Source: Gemmatimonadota bacterium (GTDB taxonomy: Bacteria; Gemmatimonadota; Gemmatimonadetes; Palauibacterales; Palauibacteraceae). Taken from it: a DNA stretch of 63,907 nt. Shown piece after piece: positions 1 through 8,865 of the stretch. Under the pieces are notes generated by a model. It had not been told where the DNA came from. It searched no databases and saw nothing but the letters and a program-made list of their open reading frames with translations. Position numbers and translations under genes: made by a program. Each line of letters begins with the position of its first letter. The first letter of the stretch is position 1. The stretch is from contig JAJDWE010000030.1 of the NCBI GenBank assembly GCA_022825725.1, positions 1-63,907 on the forward strand, given 5' to 3'.

Positions 1-70
1 AGGCCTTGCGAGCGAGCCCAGCCCGCCGATACTCAGACGGATCGTTCCACAGCCGCCAACTCCGGACCCG

Positions 71-358
71 ATGACAGACTCCGACATCCAGATCACGGTT
101 GAGGGGACCCCGAACCCGCACGCGGCGAAGTTCGTCCTGGACCGCGACATCCCCGGCGAGGGGAGCCGAAGCTATTTCGATCCCGAGTCCGCCGCCGAAG
201 ACCCGCTGGCGGCGCGCCTGTTCGAGGTCGAAGGGGTCCGCGCCCTGCTCATCGTCGAGAATTTCATCACGGTGACGAAGACCGCCGCGCTCGATTGGCC
301 GGAGCTGTTGGACGAGATTGAGGCGGCGATCCTGAAGGCGCTCGACACCCTCCAATAA
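71..358 (+). CDS. Nfu/NifU N-terminal domain protein
   Basis: The 95-aa product is essentially one Nfu_N domain, recognisable from the N-terminal GTPNPHAAKFVLD and the central LFEVEGVRALLIVENFITVTK. In NFU1-type iron-sulfur scaffolds this domain precedes a CxxC-bearing NifU C-terminal domain. Here there is no cysteine and no second domain, so the protein cannot hold a cluster alone and is more likely an accessory or partner-binding protein. The ATG is the first possible start. No neighbouring iron-sulfur assembly gene is visible. The family call is firm; the role is inferred. Confidence 0.8.
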   Translation: MTDSDIQITVEGTPNPHAAKFVLDRDIPGEGSRSYFDPESAAEDPLAARLFEVEGVRALLIVENFITVTKTAALDWPELLDEIEAAILKALDTLQ

Positions 359-369
359 GGTTCGTCCGA

Positions 370-389
370 CCCCCCCCAATTTTGGGGGG
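370..389 (+). terminator. C-run/G-run hairpin after the Nfu-like gene
   Basis: CCCCCCAA (372-379) and TTGGGGGG (382-389) form an 8-bp stem with a 2-nt loop just after the stop codon of the Nfu-like gene. There is no strong T-tract, so this is a weak intrinsic terminator candidate. The rest of the gap up to 524 is unusually AT-rich around 431-470 and probably holds the promoter of the next gene; I cannot fix its boxes. Confidence 0.35.
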
Positions 390-524
390 TTGAAAGAGTT
401 CGCCGCATCGCCCCTATCTTCTTATGCCACAACGTGTTGATACCATGTAAATATCTCCCCAGTAAGTAGTTCTCGGGCGACAGAACCACTGCCGCCACGT
501 CAATCTCTCAGGGGAGAAAGGAAC

Positions 525-3500
525 ATGCTTACGCTACGCTGCTTCGGCGAGGTCGCGACCTCGGACGCACGCGGGGCAAGGATCCCGCTGCGGTCACGGA
601 AGCACACGGGTCTCCTGCTCTATCTCGTTGCACACCCCGGAACCGTCCACATGCGGGAGACGCTCGCCGATCTCCTGTGGGACAGTCGCGACAGGAAAGC
701 GCGACACTCGCTCAGCCAGGCACTCTACGACATCCGGTCGTCCATGGGTCCGGTGATCACCGTGGACGCCAACACGGTCCGACTCGTGCCGAAGCGGATC
801 ACATACGAACTCGATGCATTCGAACGGGCGTTCCAGGCCAGGGACCACGAGACCGTCATCGATCTGTACCGGGGAGACTTCGCCCCCGGTCTGCTCAACC
901 TGGGAGCGGACGAGTTCGAGCGCTGGCTGGACGGCGAACGGGAGCGTTGTCGCGTCCTGGTCGCCATGGCGCTCAAGAACGTGCAACAAGCCGCCGAGGA
1001 GAGCGGCGACTGGGACCGGACGTGTCTGGCCGCGCTCCGGCTCGTGAGGCAGAACGAGTTCGACGAACACGCGCACAGCACCCTCATGCGTGCCTTGTGC
1101 ATGAAGGGCGACTACGCTTCCGCCCTTTCCTACTACCGAGCGCTGGAGAAATGCGGTTGGGTCGCCAACGCTACGGAGCTGACGGAGACGGCGGCGTGGG
1201 CTCGGAACCAGCTTGACGCCGCACCCCTGGTCGTCCGCGAGCGCCGGGAACCGCGGATGTCGGATCGAGGAGGAGAGTTCCGCCAGCTGAGCCTCGCTCT
1301 CCGTTCGTCCCGCGCGGTGCCCATACGGTTGGCCCTGGCCGGCGAGCGCGGTCTCGGACGGGAGTACGTCTTGCGGGACTTCGCCAGATTCGTATCCAGC
1401 CGTGGAGGGTCGGTGCAGTGGCTTCCGCCCGATCTTGCGGGGACGCGCGAGAATCTGGCCTCGGAGCTGGGCCGATACCCTCGAAAGACCCGGCTCATCG
1501 TCATCAGGGCCGACGTTCCGGATTGGACCGCCGTGGATGAAGTCATGCGGACCGCGGATTTCCCGGGCGCCATGGTGGTCGGCTTTTCGAACCCGGACGT
1601 GGCTCGGCGGGCGGAAGCCGCGCGTCTCGTGGACTTCGTGATCACCTTCGATCCACTCACCACCGACGCGTGTGCGGCGCTGCTTCAGGCAACCGAGAGG
1701 GGCTGCAGTCCGGTCCAGGCGGTCGAGAGCGCGCGGCTCTCCGGCGGCAATCCGGCTCTGGCCCGGGCCATCCTCAGGGCGTGGATGCGTCACAACTTCA
1801 GCCCAACGACCGCCGGCGACCGGGAATCGGGCGGGCGATTGGCCTACGAGCGGTCTGCCGAGGTTCGTTCGCTCGTCGGCGATCAACTGGAGACCCTCTC
1901 GCTCCGGGAAGGACGACTGGTGGCGACGCTGGTGCTGCTCACGCGCCCGGCACGGGCCCATGCCGAATCGATCGTGGGCGCAGATTCGAGTGGGGGTGCC
2001 GTTGAAGGGCTCCGCGCCAAGGGCTGGCTACACTCCGAAACGGATCGATGGACGTTGAGCCGCCCCCTGGCCGGTGCCGTGCTCGCGTGGAATCTGCCGC
2101 CGGACGAGAGGGCGCAGGTACACCGGGCGGCGGCCGCAGTCCTCGAGAACGCAGGTCTCGGTGCGCGGGCGGCGGCCGCCTCCGAGTTCGCCGCGGCCGG
2201 AGAGTCCTCCCGCGCCTTCAGTCTGGCCTGTGAGGTGGCAAAGGGGGCGTTGGCGGAGGGTCGGTCGCCGGTAGCGGGTGAGGCGGCGGCGTTGGCGTTC
2301 GAGCATGCCAGGGGCGGCGCCGACCGCCTGCGTTCCGGCCTCCTCTTCTCGGAAGCCGAATTGCAGCGGGGACGGTTTCGGCGGGCCATGAGCGTCCTGC
2401 ACCAGATTGCCGCCGTGGCGGACACCGGGAACGACCTGAGCCGCGTCCACCTGGCGTTGGCGCGGGCGGCGTTGGCGGCGGGAGATCGACTCGCGACGGA
2501 TCTCCACCGACAGAATCTCGCGGAGTCTCTCGGGCATGCGACCGACCCGGCGCTCATCCGCGCACTGACGATGCAGACCGCTGTCCTCGAGGCGACGGAA
2601 GCCACGCCCCGGCGCAACGGCAAGCCCGGTCTCGAGAGGTTCCGTACGCGCCTCCGCGGGATCGTCCCCGAGGACGCCGACTACGCAGGTGTCTGGTGCG
2701 ATGCGTTTCGGCTCCTCTTCCATCGGGCTGGAGGCCAGAGCGGCCTTGCGGAGGCTCGCCGAGTTCTCGAGACCTGCCGTCACGGGCTTGTCCGGCTCGG
2801 CTACGAGGGTTTCCGCGCCGCCACCGCCGCGGAGTTCTGGGTGGCCATGCGGGGCGCGCGTCTTCATGACGCCCTCCAGTTGCTGGAAGACACCTCGGAG
2901 AGCTGCAACGAGAACCGACACGCATCCGCGAACCTCAACAACCTGGGTGCGGTTCTGCTCGAACTCGGCAACTTCGAACGGGCGCTCGATGAACTCGGCC
3001 GCAGCCGCGCGATGGACGAGGCGCTCGAGAGTCCACCCGAAGCCCGGGCCTACGCCCTGCTGAATCAGGCGCAGTGCGTCTTCTTCAAGGGGGACTACGC
3101 TCTCTGCCGGGAATACATGGAGCAGTTGCTCCGGGGTCCCGGGCACACGGGCCGGCATCCCTTCGGGGCGCAGGCATGGGCGCTCACCGGCCTCCTGGCG
3201 ATGACCGACGACGATCAGCGGGAGGTCGAGGCATGCCTCGAGTCGCTGGAGGACTGTTCCGACGGAGTGGGGGAGAACGACCTCTACCTGGTGACCTGGT
3301 TTCGTGCAGCGGCGATGGGGAAACGCGATCGCCGAGAGACCATCGCCGGTCTCATCGAAGCAGCGGATCATACAGCCGAGATAGACCGGCTGAGTGCCGA
3401 GAAGCTGCGAGTGTTGGCCGGCACCTACGCTGCACCCAACCGGCCCGGCGATCAACGCGAGGCCTGCGGCTTCCTGCGGTCCGCCGGTGCCTCCTGGTTC

Positions 3501-3533
3501 GTGCGCTTCGCCCACAACTGGCTGCGCGTCTAG
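525..3533 (+). CDS. BTAD/SARP-type transcriptional regulator with TPR region
   Basis: A 1002-aa regulator. Residues about 1-95 form an OmpR/SARP-like winged helix (LRCFGEV start; ETLADLLW; SLSQALYDIR). Residues about 100-230 form a bacterial transcriptional activation domain made of TPR-like helices. The middle should be a signal-transduction ATPase, but its P-loop position reads AGERGLGREYVL, lacking the GK[ST] of Walker A, so nucleotide binding is probably lost. The C-terminal 400 residues are TPR-like (NNLGAVLLELGNFERALDEL). GGGGAGAAAGG lies just upstream of the ATG. It resembles AfsR/SARP activators, but no biosynthetic cluster adjoins it, so its targets are unknown. Confidence 0.8.
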   Translation: MLTLRCFGEVATSDARGARIPLRSRKHTGLLLYLVAHPGTVHMRETLADLLWDSRDRKARHSLSQALYDIRSSMGPVITVDANTVRLVPKRITYELDAFERAFQARDHETVIDLYRGDFAPGLLNLGADEFERWLDGERERCRVLVAMALKNVQQAAEESGDWDRTCLAALRLVRQNEFDEHAHSTLMRALCMKGDYASALSYYRALEKCGWVANATELTETAAWARNQLDAAPLVVRERREPRMSDRGGEFRQLSLALRSSRAVPIRLALAGERGLGREYVLRDFARFVSSRGGSVQWLPPDLAGTRENLASELGRYPRKTRLIVIRADVPDWTAVDEVMRTADFPGAMVVGFSNPDVARRAEAARLVDFVITFDPLTTDACAALLQATERGCSPVQAVESARLSGGNPALARAILRAWMRHNFSPTTAGDRESGGRLAYERSAEVRSLVGDQLETLSLREGRLVATLVLLTRPARAHAESIVGADSSGGAVEGLRAKGWLHSETDRWTLSRPLAGAVLAWNLPPDERAQVHRAAAAVLENAGLGARAAAASEFAAAGESSRAFSLACEVAKGALAEGRSPVAGEAAALAFEHARGGADRLRSGLLFSEAELQRGRFRRAMSVLHQIAAVADTGNDLSRVHLALARAALAAGDRLATDLHRQNLAESLGHATDPALIRALTMQTAVLEATEATPRRNGKPGLERFRTRLRGIVPEDADYAGVWCDAFRLLFHRAGGQSGLAEARRVLETCRHGLVRLGYEGFRAATAAEFWVAMRGARLHDALQLLEDTSESCNENRHASANLNNLGAVLLELGNFERALDELGRSRAMDEALESPPEARAYALLNQAQCVFFKGDYALCREYMEQLLRGPGHTGRHPFGAQAWALTGLLAMTDDDQREVEACLESLEDCSDGVGENDLYLVTWFRAAAMGKRDRRETIAGLIEAADHTAEIDRLSAEKLRVLAGTYAAPNRPGDQREACGFLRSAGASWFVRFAHNWLRV

Positions 3534-3539
3534 CAGCCC

Positions 3540-3580
3540 GCGGGGTATGCCCCGCCTCCCGCGCCCTGTCAGAGGCGGGG
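3540..3580 (+). terminator. Two mutually exclusive hairpins after the BTAD gene
   Basis: GCGGGG (3540-3545) can pair with CCCCGC (3550-3555). The same C-rich arm, CCCCGCCTC (3550-3558), can instead pair with GAGGCGGGG (3572-3580). No T-tract follows. This is either a GC-rich terminator of the regulator gene or an alternative-fold element; only the inverted repeats are certain. Confidence 0.35.
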
Positions 3581-3596
3581 TCCCTCGGACGTTTCT

Positions 3597-3639
3597 ACTA
3601 CGTGTCTAGTTGACAGCGGCGTCCCGTCACGTTTACGCT
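3597..3639 (+). promoter_or_regulatory. Candidate blaI promoter with overlapping dyad
   Basis: TTGACA at 3610-3615 is a perfect -35 hexamer; a weak -10 (TACGCT, 3634-3639) lies 18 nt downstream. A short dyad, ACTA(N6)TAGT at 3597-3610, overlaps the -35. BlaI/MecI repressors bind ACTACA/TGTAGT-type dyads and commonly autoregulate, so this is a plausible BlaI operator, though the arms are short. Confidence 0.4.
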
Positions 3640-3737
3640 CAATTGGGAACGATGCCCGCTCGGCCCGCCGGCGCTTCGGCGACGGGCGGCCGCCGCGGGC
3701 GGCGACGCTGATGGTTCGGGACGAAAGGATCTGTCTC

Positions 3738-4109
3738 GTGGAGATCAAGTTCACCACGCGCGAACTCGACCTCATGGCGGTGCTGTGGGAGAGAGGGGCC
3801 TCGACCGTCGCGGAGGTGCAGGACCGCCTCGGCGACGCGTTGGCCTACACCACCGTGCTCACGATCCTCCGGACGCTGGAGGAGAAGGGGTACGTGGGGC
3901 ACACGCAGGAGGGGAAAGCCTACCGCTATCACACGCTCGTCGGGCGCGAATGCGCTGGGGCGAGCGCGGTGCGCCGGCTGGTTCAGAAGATGTTCCAGGG
4001 GTCGCCCGAACTGTTGCTCACGCACCTCGTCTCCGACCGGGCGCTCTCGAAGGAGGACCTCGAGAACCTGCGCGGCATGGTGGACGAACGCCTCAGCTCG
4101 AAGGAGTAG
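3738..4109 (+). CDS. BlaI/MecI/CopY-family transcriptional repressor
   Basis: A 123-aa winged-helix repressor opening MEIKFTTRELDLMAVLW, followed by the wing-helix sequence AYTTVLTILRTLEEKGYV that is diagnostic of BlaI/MecI. The GTG at 3738 is chosen over the in-frame ATG at 3711 because GAAAGGA sits at ideal spacing and the N-terminus then matches the family. In the known systems the repressor dimer is cleaved when the paired M56 protease senses a signal. The paired protease gene starts 4 nt after this stop codon, with AAGGAG inside the end of this gene. The ligand here is unlikely to be a beta-lactam, since the partner lacks a penicillin-binding domain. Confidence 0.92.
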   Translation: MEIKFTTRELDLMAVLWERGASTVAEVQDRLGDALAYTTVLTILRTLEEKGYVGHTQEGKAYRYHTLVGRECAGASAVRRLVQKMFQGSPELLLTHLVSDRALSKEDLENLRGMVDERLSSKE

Positions 4110-4113
4110 GGAC

Positions 4114-6022
4114 ATGGTCATCGCCTGGATCGGATACTGCCTGTTGATTTCGGGACTTCTCGCCTTGGCCGCCTTCGCCTCGGAGCGGGCGTTGAGTCAC
4201 TTCCGGAAGCCCGTGCGGTGGGCGTGGCTCGCGGCGATCGTCGGGTCCGTGACCGTGCCCGTCATCGCCTTCTTCGCTCCCGGACTCCTTCCCGGCTTCG
4301 GGGTCTCCTCCGCCGAGCCGGCGGTCGGGTTGAGCGGTCTTGCGGTCGTCGCCGCGGCGGGGGAGCTGCCCGCAGCGGCCGGCGGCGGGTTCGATGCGGC
4401 GGCCGTGGGCGCGGTGCTGGCGTGGGGCTGGGTGCTGCTGATCGTCGCCATGGTCGGCTATGTGGGGCGGATCTACGGCCGGCTGCGGTCGGAGATGCGG
4501 ACGTGGAGGCCGGGCCGCGTTTGCGGGATCGCGGGTCATGATTTCCGAGGAGCGGGGACCGGCCGTCGTCGGGTTCCGGCGCTCGGTCGTCGTGATGCCG
4601 AAGTGGATCCCCGAACTCGAGGACCGGCTGCTCCGCCTCGTCTTTCTCCACGAGCGCGAGCATCAGCGCGCCGGCGACCATCGGCTCTTCGCGGCGGCGG
4701 TCACCGCGCTCGTGCTGATGCCGTGGAACCTGTTCGTATGGTGGCAGGTGTCGCGGCTGCGGCTCGCGATCGAGTTCGACTGCGACCGTCGCGTGCTCCG
4801 GCGGGGGGAGTCGCCGCGCGACTACGCGGATGCCCTCATCACGGTGGGGAGCCGCGTCTCCGGGTCGCTGCTCTCCGCGGCCGCCTTCGCCGAGCGCAAG
4901 CCGGCCGTGGAGCGACGCCTGCGCCGCATGACCGAGCCGCTGGCCAGCATGCGTCTGCTCCGAACGCTCGGCGCTTCGGGCGTGGCCATGGTCGCCGTCC
5001 TCTTCGTGCTCGGCTGCCCCGGACCCGAGAGCGGCATGAACGCGCCGGAACCGCCCGCCGCGGCGGTGACACCGCCCTCCGAAGCCGTTGAATGGACACC
5101 TCCGCTGAGGCCCGCCGCGGACCCCCTCACACGCGGTGACCAGCCGTCCTTCATTGCGTTCGACCGCGCTCCGGTCCTTCAGAACGCCGGGGAGGTGTCG
5201 GAGGCGCTGAAGCAGTCCTACCCGGCGAACCTGAAGGACGCGGGAATCGGCGGGAGAGTCGAGATATGGCTGTACGTGGACACGTCCGGCATGGTGCGGA
5301 ACACGGAACTCAAGACGAGCAGCGGCAACAGCGACCTGGACGCCGCCGCCGCGGATGTGGTCGCGACGATGCGCTTCGAGCCCGCGATGAACCGCGACCA
5401 GCCGACCGACGTCTGGATCGCCCAGTGGGTCACCTTCCAGATGGCGAGCGATGCGGACACCCCCCCCGCCCGGAGTTCTTCCTTAACCGGTGAGTACGCT
5501 CCGCTCGTCATCGTCGACGGCGTCATTCAATCCGAGGGCACGAGCATGGAAGACCTCCGGGCCCTCGATATCGACCACGTCGAGATCATCAAGGGGAGCG
5601 CGGCCATCGAGCTGTACGGCGAGCAGGCCAGCAACGGCGTGATCGAAATCACAACAAAGGGCGGCGCCGCGGACAGCGACCCCGCGGCGGAAGATCGCGA
5701 GGACTTCACGGTGAGCGAACTCGCCCCGCCTCGGGCCCGCGAGCTTACGGCCGATGGGCGGCGGGACATCATCATCAGCGGTTACGTCGGCGATGATGGT
5801 ACGCGGAATCATGTGGTGAGTACGGACAACCCGCTCATCATCGTCGATGGCGTCATCCAGTCCGGCGATGTGACGCTCGATGACGTCAGCTTCGGCAAGC
5901 TCGATATCGCCGATGTCGAGATCATCAAGGGAGAACGGGCCATCGAACTGTACGGCGAACGGGCCCGGGGCGGAGTGATTCACCTCACGACGAAAGAGGG
6001 GGCGGGGGCTGGCGGCAGGTAG
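4114..6022 (+). pseudogene. M56 (BlaR1-like) peptidase with TonB domain and two plug-like repeats, frameshifted
   Basis: Copy 1 of a tandem pair. The N-terminal membrane part reads from 4114. Near 4525-4527 a GGG stands where the intact copy at 6076 has GG; removing one G gives a continuous 635-aa protein. The downstream frame carries the M56 zinc motif HEREH, the EFDCDRRVL segment, a TonB C-terminal domain (IGGRVEIWLYVDTSG) and then two homologous repeats, about 5501-5665 and 5831-6001, each running IVDGVIQ...VEIIKG..AIELYGE...GVI..TTK, which resemble TonB-receptor plug segments. Copy 2 lacks these repeats. The frameshift is either real decay or a base error in the assembly; the good conservation downstream leaves both open. 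Confidence 0.75.
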
Positions 6023-6045
6023 AACCCCGGCCCTGGAAGGGATGC

Positions 6046-6075
6046 ACGAACGCCTCAGCTCGAAGGAGTAGGGAC
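6046..6075 (+). repeat. Duplicated 3' end of blaI upstream of M56 copy 2
   Basis: These 30 nt are identical to 4084-4113, the last codons of blaI plus the spacer and ribosome-binding site. Identity continues into the coding region: 71 nt in all, 4084-4154 against 6046-6116. The stretch is a scar showing that the M56 gene was tandemly duplicated with a breakpoint inside blaI. It also supplies copy 2 with the same AAGGAG ribosome-binding site. Confidence 0.9.
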
Positions 6076-7338
6076 ATGGTCATCGCCTGGATCGGATACT
6101 GCCTGTTGATTTCGGGGCTCCTCGCCCTGGCCGCTTTCGCGACCGAGCGGGCCTTGGGTCACTTCCGGAAGCCCGTGCGCTGGGGCTGGTTCGCGGCGGT
6201 CGTCGGCTCCGTGACGCTCCCGTTCGCGGCGTTTCTCGCCCCCGGCCTCCTCCCGGGCATCGGCGCGGCACCGTGGGCTCCCCTCGCGGAGTTGAGTGAG
6301 CCGGTGGTCGTGAGCTCGGCGCCTGCGGCTGCGGAACCCACGGCGTGGTTCGGTGTCGGCGCGATGAGTGCTCTCGCGGGTGGCGTCTGGCTGTTGCTTG
6401 CAGCGGGGATGCTCCTCTACCTCGGGCGGGCGTACCGGCGCCTGCGGTCGGAGATGCGGACGTGGACGCCGGGTCGCGTCCTCGGATCGCCGGTCATGAT
6501 CGCCGACGACCGGGGCCCGGCGGTGGTCGGCATCCGGCGCTCGGTCGTCGTGATGCCGAGGTGGATCCCCGAACTCGAAGACCGGCTGTTGCGCCTGGTC
6601 TTCCTGCACGAGCGCGAACACCAGCGTGCGGGCGACCACCGCCTCTTCGCCACGGCGGTCGCGGCCCTCGTGCTGATGCCGTGGAACGTGTTCCTGTGGT
6701 GGCAGGTGTCGCGGCTGCGGCTTGCGATCGAGTTCGACTGCGACCGGCGCGTCCTCAAGCAGGGCGAGTCCCCGCGCGACTACGCGGACGCCCTCATCAC
6801 GGTGGGGGGGCGTGTCTCCGCGCCGCTGCTGGCCGCGGCCGCCTTTGCCGAGCGCAAGCCGGCCGTGGAGCAGCGGCTGCGCCGCATGACCGAACCGCTG
6901 GCCCGGCTCCGCATTCCGAGAACCCTGGGAGCCTCGGGCCTCGCGGCGCTCGCCATTATTCTTGTCCTCGGCGTCCCGCAGCCCGAGGCGTCGATGGATG
7001 CGCCCGCGCCGAGAGATGCGCAGGCGGAGCAGCCAACCTTCGTCGCGTACGACACGCCCCCGGTTCTTGAGAACGGGGGCGAGATCCACCAGGTGCTCAT
7101 GAGGGCCTATCCGAGCGAACTGAAGAATGCGGGCATCGGTGGCCGGGTCGAGATGTGGCTGTACGTCGACCTGTCCGGCGCCGTCGCCAACCACGAGCTG
7201 AAGACAAGCAGCGGCAACGAGGCACTGGACCGCGCCGCCGCGGAAGTCGTCCGGCAGATGCGCTTCCGGCCCGCGAGGAACCAGGGTGAGCCCACCGCCG
7301 TCTGGGTCTCGCAGTGGTTGACGTTCCAGGTGATCTAG
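6076..7338 (+). CDS. M56-family (BlaR1-like) metallopeptidase with TonB C-terminal domain
   Basis: The intact 420-aa paralogue of the gene at 4114. Membrane segments lie near residues 3-22, 36-56, 99-117 and 192-210. The zinc motif HEREH is at 178-182, and E219 of AIEFDCDRRVL is the likely third ligand. A further hydrophobic segment near 280-300 leads to a periplasmic TonB-C domain (about 335-420; GIGGRVEMWLYVDLSG). Known BlaR1/MecR1 proteins end in a penicillin-binding sensor; here TonB-C takes its place, so the input may be an envelope or TonB-linked signal. It is the only uninterrupted M56 copy and the likely working partner of the BlaI at 3738. Confidence 0.85.
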   Translation: MVIAWIGYCLLISGLLALAAFATERALGHFRKPVRWGWFAAVVGSVTLPFAAFLAPGLLPGIGAAPWAPLAELSEPVVVSSAPAAAEPTAWFGVGAMSALAGGVWLLLAAGMLLYLGRAYRRLRSEMRTWTPGRVLGSPVMIADDRGPAVVGIRRSVVVMPRWIPELEDRLLRLVFLHEREHQRAGDHRLFATAVAALVLMPWNVFLWWQVSRLRLAIEFDCDRRVLKQGESPRDYADALITVGGRVSAPLLAAAAFAERKPAVEQRLRRMTEPLARLRIPRTLGASGLAALAIILVLGVPQPEASMDAPAPRDAQAEQPTFVAYDTPPVLENGGEIHQVLMRAYPSELKNAGIGGRVEMWLYVDLSGAVANHELKTSSGNEALDRAAAEVVRQMRFRPARNQGEPTAVWVSQWLTFQVI

Positions 7339-7433
7339 CGTGAGGTCGCGGGGCCTGCGGGCCCCGCGGTGCAACCATCCTCGAGGCGACAGTTTCCCCG
7401 GAGCGGGAGACGACACAACCCGGGGAGGAATCC

Positions 7434-8771
7434 ATGATCCGCCCGACCTCGATCCGCCCAGCCTCGCGCCCGTGTTTGTCCGGTGCCGTCCTCTGCCTCC
7501 TCGTTGCGTGCGGGGGTGACGGCGGCGGCGGGCTGCCCGCCGGCGGGTCCGCGGCCATGGACGGTCCCGACTTCACGATCGTTCCGGAGTACGAGTCCCG
7601 CTGGACCGCCGGCGCCCTGGATGGGGAAGACTGGGAGACCTTCGGGTCCATCGCCGACCTCGTCTTCAGTGAGGCGGGCGATCTCTTCGTGCTGGACGAA
7701 CAGGCGGCGCACGTCGTCGTGCTCGACCGCGACGGCGCATACCTCCGAACCATCTCCCGGCAGGGCGAAGGCCCTGGTGAGCTCGCCCAGCCGGAGTCAA
7801 TGTCGCTGCTCGCCGATGGCCGTCTCGCCGTGTTCGACCGCGCGCGGAGCGGGATTCAGTTCTTCACGCCGGAGGGCGAGTACCTGGAGTCGGCGCCCTT
7901 CGATCCGACACGGGGCGCGCCCGGGGGTGTGGACGCGTGGCTGTCGGACGGGAGCATCATCACGGACCGCGAGTTTGTGGTGAGCGGCACGGCGGACGCG
8001 ATGTCCATACGGAGCGGCTCCGTCGACGGAACGGGCGACGAAGCCGGGCGTCCGATCGCCCGCTACCGCCCGGACGGTAATCGCGAACTGCTCTACACGG
8101 CCTGGGAGCCGCCACCGCCCACCGGAGATGAAATGGAAGCTGAAGGAGGCAGCTTTTCCTTCACCATGAGTCCGGTGAGAGCGTTCGACCCGGGGCTGCA
8201 TTTCACCGCGCTCTCGGACGGGCGGCTCGCCGTCGTCGACTCCTCGGGATACCGGATCAAGCTGGTCGGCGAGGGCGGCACCGTGGAGGAGGTTCTGGAA
8301 CGGCCGCTCTCCCCGACGCCGGTGACGAACGCAGTCCGGGATGCGGAACGGGAGCGCCGGCTCGCCGAAGTCGACCAGAGTGGGAACTCAACGACGCTGT
8401 CCGTTGCGGGACGCCAGGACATCCGCATGCCCGACGATTTCGCGAGGCAGATGCGCGAGGCGTACCGTGACGGCATCGAACGGATGACGTTCGCCGACGT
8501 CATCCCCGCGATCGAAGCGTTGGCCGTGGACGGCGATGATCGCCTGTGGGTAGCGCGAACCCCGCCGCCCGGCGGGGAGGGGCCGATCGACATCGTGACG
8601 GCCGATGCCCGCTACCTCGGCACGATCCCACCCGGAGGACTCCGCATCCCGGACGCCTTCGGTCCCGACGGCCTCATCGCCTACGCCGATGCGCACGGTC
8701 TTGGCTACCCGATCGTCCAGGTATTGCAAATGGCGCCGGACACGCAGCTGGAGACCGAACCGCGACGGTGA
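7434..8771 (+). CDS. 6-bladed beta-propeller lipoprotein
   Basis: A 445-aa exported lipoprotein with lipobox LLVAC near residues 21-25 and a Gly/Asp-rich linker. The remainder has repeated strand patterns such as GDLFVLDEQAAHVVVLDRDG and the RQGEGPGEL signature shared by all propeller paralogues in this window. It belongs to the 6-bladed beta-propeller (NHL/YncE-like) group, whose members usually lack catalytic residues and bind ligands or proteins. GGGGAGGAA precedes the ATG. It lies alone, about 27 kb from the other family members. Confidence 0.8.
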   Translation: MIRPTSIRPASRPCLSGAVLCLLVACGGDGGGGLPAGGSAAMDGPDFTIVPEYESRWTAGALDGEDWETFGSIADLVFSEAGDLFVLDEQAAHVVVLDRDGAYLRTISRQGEGPGELAQPESMSLLADGRLAVFDRARSGIQFFTPEGEYLESAPFDPTRGAPGGVDAWLSDGSIITDREFVVSGTADAMSIRSGSVDGTGDEAGRPIARYRPDGNRELLYTAWEPPPPTGDEMEAEGGSFSFTMSPVRAFDPGLHFTALSDGRLAVVDSSGYRIKLVGEGGTVEEVLERPLSPTPVTNAVRDAERERRLAEVDQSGNSTTLSVAGRQDIRMPDDFARQMREAYRDGIERMTFADVIPAIEALAVDGDDRLWVARTPPPGGEGPIDIVTADARYLGTIPPGGLRIPDAFGPDGLIAYADAHGLGYPIVQVLQMAPDTQLETEPRR

Positions 8772-8865
8772 CGTTCACGCCGCTTGCGGCGTCTACAGTC
8801 AGGCGGAGGCGTGGTGTATTCTCGAAGTTGAAGCTCCGGGCCATTCCAACCTCGCGGATTTCCAC

